Below, one piece after another: positions 61,640 to 64,000 of a DNA stretch of 64,000 nucleotides; position 1 is the first letter of the stretch, and every line of letters begins with the position of its first letter. The stretch covers positions 248,001 to 312,000 of the forward strand of contig NZ_JBASBR010000004.1 of the NCBI RefSeq assembly GCF_049651205.1, given 5' to 3'. Under the pieces are notes generated by a model. That model saw nothing but the letters and a program-made list of their open reading frames with translations, had not been told where the DNA came from and ran no database searches. This DNA comes from Castellaniella sp049651205. Its GTDB lineage: Bacteria > Pseudomonadota > Gammaproteobacteria > Burkholderiales > Burkholderiaceae_B. Both the position numbers and the translations under genes were made by a program.

Positions 61640-63904
61640 TCAGGAGGTTTCGCGGATGCAATCCACGTAGTAATGGCGCTCGCCCTGGGCGTCGGTTTCG
61701 CAGCCCAGGCCATGGACATCGGTTTCAAAGCCAGGAAACTGCTGATTGAACGCCTGGGTGAACTCCAGATAATCGACGATATCGCGGTTGAAGCGCTCGC
61801 CCGGAATCAGCAAGGGGATGCCCGGCGGATACGGCGTGAGCAGCACCCCGGTGACACGGCCTTCCAGTTGGCCGACGGGTACGCGCTCAACCTCACGGTG
61901 CGCCATGTGGGCATAGGCATCGGCCGGACGCATGGCCGGCACCATGTCGCTGAGATACACCCGCGTCGTGAGGCGGGCAAAATCGTACAGGCGATAGGCT
62001 TCGTGGATTTCCTGACAGAGATCACGCAAACCCATGTGCTCGTAGCGCTTGTGCGAGCGGCTGAACTCGGGCAATACGCGCCACAGGGGCTGGTTGCGAT
62101 CGTAGTCGTCCTTGAACTGTTGCAAGGCGGTCAGCAGGGTGTTCCAGCGGCCTTTGGTGATGCCGATGGTGAAGAGAATGAAAAACGAGTACAAGCCTGT
62201 TTTTTCGACCACCACACCGTGCTCGACCAAATAGCGTGACACCAGTGCAGCCGGGATCCCGCTTTCGGCAAAAGTGCCCGAAATATCCAGGCCCGGTGTG
62301 ACGACGGTGGCCTTGATGGGATCGAGCATATTGAAGCCTTCGGCGAGATCGCCAAAGCCATGCCACTCGTCGCCGGATCCCAGAATCCAGTCTTCGCGGT
62401 TACCGATGCCGTCTGCCACCAGGCGGTTGGGGCCCCACACCTTGAACCACCAGTCGTTTTTACCGAATTCGGACTCGACCTTGCGCATGGCGCGGCGGAA
62501 ATCCAGTGCTTCACGGATGGATTCTTCGACCAGGGCGGTGCCGCCGGGGGGTTCCATCATGGCCGCAGCCACGTCGCAAGACGCAATGATGGCGTACTGC
62601 GGCGATGTGGAGGTGTGCATCAGAAAGGCTTCGTTGAAGATATTGCGATCGAGGTGGCGGGTTTCAGCATCCTGCACCACGATTTGCGAGGCCTGCGACA
62701 GCCCTGCCAGCAACTTGTGCGTGGAGTGCGTGGCGTAGATCATGGTGTCGTGGCTGCGCGGACGGTTGGGCCCGATGGCGTGCATGTCCTCGTAGAACTC
62801 ATGAAATGCGGCATGCGGCAGCCAGGCTTCATCAAAGTGCAGGGTGTCGATCTCCGAGCCGAGTTTTTCTTTGATCATCTCGACGTTGTAGATGACGCCG
62901 TCATACGTGCTCTGCGTAATCGACAAAATGCGCGGACGCTTGTTGACAGCCTCGCGGGCAAACGGATTGGCCTCGATCTTTTTGCGGATGTTTTCGGGGT
63001 CGAATTCCTCGAGGGGAATGGGCCCGATGATGCCCAGGTGATTGCGCGTAGGCCGCAGAAACACAGGGATTGCACCTGTCATGGTGATGGCATGCAGGAT
63101 CGACTTGTGACAGTTGCGATCGACCACCACCACATCACCGGCCGCCACATTGGCGTGCCAGACAATCTTGTTGGAGGTGGAGGTGCCATTGGTGACAAAG
63201 AAGCAGTGATCCGCATGAAAGATGCGGGCGGCATTGCGCTCAGACTCGGCCACCGGGCCGGTGTGATCGAGCAACTGGCCAAGTTCGTCTACCGCGTTGC
63301 ACACGTCGGCGCGCAGCATGTTTTCACCAAAAAACTGGTGGAACATCTGCCCCACCGGGCTTTTCAGAAACGCAACGCCCCCCGAGTGCCCCGGGCAGTG
63401 CCACGAGTAAGAGCCATCCGAGGCGTAATCCAGCAACTCGCGGAAAAACGGCGGCGCCAGGCTATCCAGATAGGCGCGGGCTTCGCGAATGATATGGCGC
63501 GCCACAAACTCGGGGGTGTCCTCGAACATGTGAATAAAGCCATGCAGCTCGCGCAGGATATCGTTGGGAATATGCTGCGACGTGCGGGTTTCGCCATACA
63601 GATAGATGGGAATGTCTTCGTTGCGAAAACGCAGCTCGCCAATAAATGTACGCAGGTTTTTGATGGCATTGGCCACATCCTCGGGCGAGTCTTCGTCAAA
63701 TTCCTCGTCATCGATCGACAAAATGAAGGCACTGGCCCGGCTTTGCTGCTGCGCAAACGAGCTGAGGTCGCCGTAACTGGTAACCCCCAGCACCTCGACA
63801 CCCTCGGCTTCGATGGCCGAAGCCAACGCACGGATACCAAAACCCGACGCATTTTCAGACCGGTAGTCTTCGTCGATGATGACAATGGGAAAGCGAAATT
63901 TCAT
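61640..63904 (-). CDS. Orn/Lys/Arg decarboxylase, large PLP fold-type I form
   Basis: A 754-residue decarboxylase of basic amino acids (arginine, lysine or ornithine) giving the polyamine or its precursor. An N-terminal receiver-like wing (about 1-125) is followed by the PLP domain with WHCPGHSGGVAFLKSPVG, FVTNGTSTSNKIV, VVDRNCHKS and the Schiff-base lysine K397 in THSTHKLLAGLSQ. The C-terminal domain has LLTPYPPGIPLLIPGE. The length matches AdiA/CadA/SpeC-type enzymes; the exact substrate cannot be settled from motifs alone. Start ATG 63904 (MKFRFPIVI); an ATG 16 codons upstream is poorer. Confidence 0.88.
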   Translation of the reverse strand: MKFRFPIVIIDEDYRSENASGFGIRALASAIEAEGVEVLGVTSYGDLSSFAQQQSRASAFILSIDDEEFDEDSPEDVANAIKNLRTFIGELRFRNEDIPIYLYGETRTSQHIPNDILRELHGFIHMFEDTPEFVARHIIREARAYLDSLAPPFFRELLDYASDGSYSWHCPGHSGGVAFLKSPVGQMFHQFFGENMLRADVCNAVDELGQLLDHTGPVAESERNAARIFHADHCFFVTNGTSTSNKIVWHANVAAGDVVVVDRNCHKSILHAITMTGAIPVFLRPTRNHLGIIGPIPLEEFDPENIRKKIEANPFAREAVNKRPRILSITQSTYDGVIYNVEMIKEKLGSEIDTLHFDEAWLPHAAFHEFYEDMHAIGPNRPRSHDTMIYATHSTHKLLAGLSQASQIVVQDAETRHLDRNIFNEAFLMHTSTSPQYAIIASCDVAAAMMEPPGGTALVEESIREALDFRRAMRKVESEFGKNDWWFKVWGPNRLVADGIGNREDWILGSGDEWHGFGDLAEGFNMLDPIKATVVTPGLDISGTFAESGIPAALVSRYLVEHGVVVEKTGLYSFFILFTIGITKGRWNTLLTALQQFKDDYDRNQPLWRVLPEFSRSHKRYEHMGLRDLCQEIHEAYRLYDFARLTTRVYLSDMVPAMRPADAYAHMAHREVERVPVGQLEGRVTGVLLTPYPPGIPLLIPGERFNRDIVDYLEFTQAFNQQFPGFETDVHGLGCETDAQGERHYYVDCIRETS

Positions 63905-64000
63905 GGCAACCACCGTGTGGGATGCTTGCGCAGCCCGAAACCGCCCTGGCACATGCCTGGCCAGGGCTTTAAATGTGAATGATCAGGTGCGCGGCAGCGT
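63905..64000. other. End of window upstream of the decarboxylase
   Basis: The last 96 bases precede the decarboxylase gene. A CCTGG..CCAGG-containing segment (about 63942-63967) could fold, but I see no clear promoter, terminator or coding start. Confidence 0.2.

Noticed and set aside
62360..63982. 540-codon open frame on the plus strand
   Set aside because: Antisense to the PLP decarboxylase, with no ribosome binding site or family text.
1..64000. CRISPR arrays, insertion sequences, prophage genes, rRNA and tRNA genes
   Set aside because: No regularly spaced repeats, transposase or phage motifs, or RNA gene signatures were recognised in the window. A computational scan (for example a tRNA covariance search) was not possible here.

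Overview
The window looks like chromosomal core sequence from a Burkholderiales betaproteobacterium, most likely family Alcaligenaceae (relatives of Bordetella, Achromobacter, Pusillimonas). The evidence is gene content and gene order: a RisA/RisS-like OmpR/EnvZ pair, a fused TsaB-RimI protein, ispD-ispF next to mfd, a complete 14-gene nuo operon followed by a DUF2818 gene, tsaE-amiC, purM//hda-HAD-pcnB-folK-folA, and a gcvTHP operon behind a glycine riboswitch. Base composition is visibly GC-rich (about 60 % by eye, not computed). Genes are tightly packed, with many 1- or 4-base start/stop overlaps. I saw no rRNA, tRNA, CRISPR array, prophage or insertion sequence. Start and end positions rest on reading the sequence; family names rest on motif recognition from memory, without database searches.

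Layout. 1-9261: a 5'-partial smc (minus), lplT, a family-4-like uracil-DNA glycosylase and tsaB-rimI (minus), then ompR-envZ and ahpC (plus), and ispD-ispF (minus). 9481-12954: mfd. 13057-18620: a metabolic island with a DctPQM-type TRAP transporter divergent from a metallo-beta-lactamase-fold hydrolase, a GntR/FCD regulator and an FAD-dependent 2-hydroxyacid-oxidase-like protein. 18700-22562: an iron-uptake operon (two Fur-like boxes, TonB-dependent siderophore receptor, Sel1-repeat protein, PiuC dioxygenase). 22574-25101: serB and an FMN-dependent alpha-hydroxyacid oxidase that start within the same CATG, then a long DUF2818 protein. 25120-39713: nuoN to nuoA, all minus. 39714-41741: an orphan hicB antitoxin behind a hicA remnant, a bidirectional terminator and a porin. 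42001-48633: an AEC permease, tsaE, amiC, dedA, mutL and miaA. 48757-53721: purM, hda, a HAD phosphatase, pcnB, folK and folA. 53799-58780: a 4-oxalocrotonate-tautomerase-like protein and gcvP-gcvH-gcvT with a tandem glycine riboswitch. 58897-63904: a class III CoA-transferase, an HI0933-type flavoprotein and a large PLP-dependent basic amino-acid decarboxylase.

How the genes work together. Most of the window is housekeeping: respiratory complex I, DNA repair (mfd, mutL, uracil-DNA glycosylase), tRNA modification (tsaB, tsaE, miaA), isoprenoid and folate synthesis, and glycine-derived one-carbon units. The accessory parts are the TRAP/hydrolase/oxidase island, the iron operon, and the hicAB scar next to the nuo promoter. 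The best candidate for an undescribed system is 13057-18620. Import, a hydrolase, a regulator and a flavin oxidase are arranged divergently around a control region that carries a palindrome and a repeated 9-base motif. This suggests dedicated uptake and oxidation of an unidentified organic acid or lactone.
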